From positions 3,859,195 through 3,923,194 of the forward strand of contig CM063249.1 in NCBI GenBank assembly GCA_032158295.1: DNA of 64,000 nucleotides. The letters are read 5' to 3'. The position numbers and the translations under genes were made by a program. Below the pieces are notes generated by a model. That model ran no database searches. It saw only the letters and a list, made by a program, of their open reading frames with translations, and had not been told where the DNA came from. Positions 63,212 through 64,000 of this stretch are shown one piece after another. How positions within the stretch are numbered: position 1 is the first letter of the stretch; each line of letters begins with the position of its first letter. Source of the DNA: Pycnopodia helianthoides. Taxonomy: Eukaryota; Echinodermata; Asteroidea; Forcipulatida; Asteriidae.

Positions 63212-64000
63212 GTACGAAAAGTTACATTATCAAAATTAATAAATGCATTGCGAGATATTTTCTTGTTTTTGAAATATGAAGCCCAGTTGAGTGGAACATA
63301 TTCCATCCTTCAATGAGTGGAAAATATTCTCTCTGTTTGCACGAATGCAAAACATTGTTCATTTGTTTGATATTTCATCCAGGTGTCAGTTGATTTGGAG
63401 GATAGAACTAAAATAAACAAATTGTACAGGGTTGTATTCTGGCGTCCACTGCGAGGGCGTTTCGTATTGCTGTATGATTTGAGGTCGTTCAGACACTACT
63501 AAAGTCGGTTTAAAGGCAGTTTTAACTCATTCGGGTTTAACTTTGTGTGTCTGAACGCTCTTAAAACTTAACTTGAATGAGTCAAATCAGACAAAATGAA
63601 GATAACGATGTCCGATCGTCCCTTTTCAGTATCCGTTCCCAAACTCTGGAACTCTTAACCATTAAATATTCGAGCTACAGAATCTCTATACGTTTTCAAA
63701 AGAATTCTTTAAACACATTTGTTCGGCATTGCTTATGACTGACTCTAATGTACTGTGTTTATCCACTTGTTTTGTGTGCAAATTTCTCTTTAATGTGCTC
63801 TTAATTACAATTTACATCCCCTGCTTTTCTTAAATTTTCTTTTTTCCCAGGTCCTTGGAATATGTTTTGTCATAGATAGATGGCGCTTTACGAATTTTGT
63901 ACTATTAATATCAGAAATTAAGGAAATACAATACATACTGGTTCAAATGACAATCTCCCGACTACACATCTGATCTTCTGCATAACTGTATTCCTGTTCG
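63212..64000. other. Start of NAA25 intron 22, nothing recognised
   Basis: A/T-rich sequence after the exon 22 donor. I looked for an exon encoding the family C-terminus (FTSFQDYV-like, then LKLEEL) and found none. No recognised repeat. Confidence 0.6.

Noticed and set aside
63360..63430. Candidate next exon after an AG at about 63382
   Set aside because: The translation after this AG does not resemble the NAA25 C-terminus.

Overview
This is a metazoan nuclear genome window dominated by one intron-rich gene on the + strand: NAA25 (MDM20), the non-catalytic auxiliary subunit of the NatB N-terminal acetyltransferase. I traced 22 coding exons from the start codon at 8386 to the last visible exon ending at 63211. 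Exon junction phases all agree and the joined reading frame follows the vertebrate protein from its first residues through the Lys-rich tract near the C-terminus. About 886 codons are present; the human protein has 972, so the last roughly 90 codons lie beyond position 64000. One base appears to be missing in a T run in exon 15, which breaks the frame. The protein similarity, low GC and the dense, characteristic palindromic MITEs and tRNA-derived SINEs suggest an echinoderm, most likely a sea star; this taxonomic call rests on recollection of repeat families and is only moderately secure.

Layout. Positions 1-8385 hold no convincing gene, only repeats: a G-rich array, SINEs, a decayed Penelope-like retroelement with a GIY-YIG endonuclease fragment and hammerhead-ribozyme motifs, and a 3.2 kb inverted-repeat element full of ACGTTGT motifs that landed inside an older MITE. 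The start region of NAA25 (8343-8393) has a TCTCGCGAGA core-promoter palindrome and a TISU/YY1-like start context, the usual signature of a TATA-less housekeeping gene with a very short 5' leader. The rest is NAA25 exons separated by introns of 0.36 to 9.4 kb.

The introns are packed with repeats. For brevity I label the families: M1 (ends like CTGGACACTATTGGTAA), M2 (TGTACACTATTGGTAA), M3 (AAAGGAACATTACAGAATT), M4 (GCCCAATTTCATAGAGC), M5 (central GAGAAACGTTTCT palindrome), M6 (CTGCGGCCAGAGATGTGG), M7 (GGAGGCCATGGCCTC); and tRNA-derived SINEs S1, S2 and S3. There are also several long tandem arrays (11, 15, 23, 35, 56, 107 bp and a G-rich 25-27 bp unit), a degenerate interstitial telomere-like tract, hAT-like and piggyBac-like MITEs with readable target duplications, and palindromic PLE-type insertions carrying hammerhead motifs. 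The most striking is an insertion at 42168-42603 that sits at the exon 8 splice donor and duplicated it.

No rRNA, functional tRNA, CRISPR array or bacterial-type system is visible. The tRNA-like stretches are SINE heads. The window is best read as a conserved housekeeping gene whose introns are a dense archive of transposon activity.
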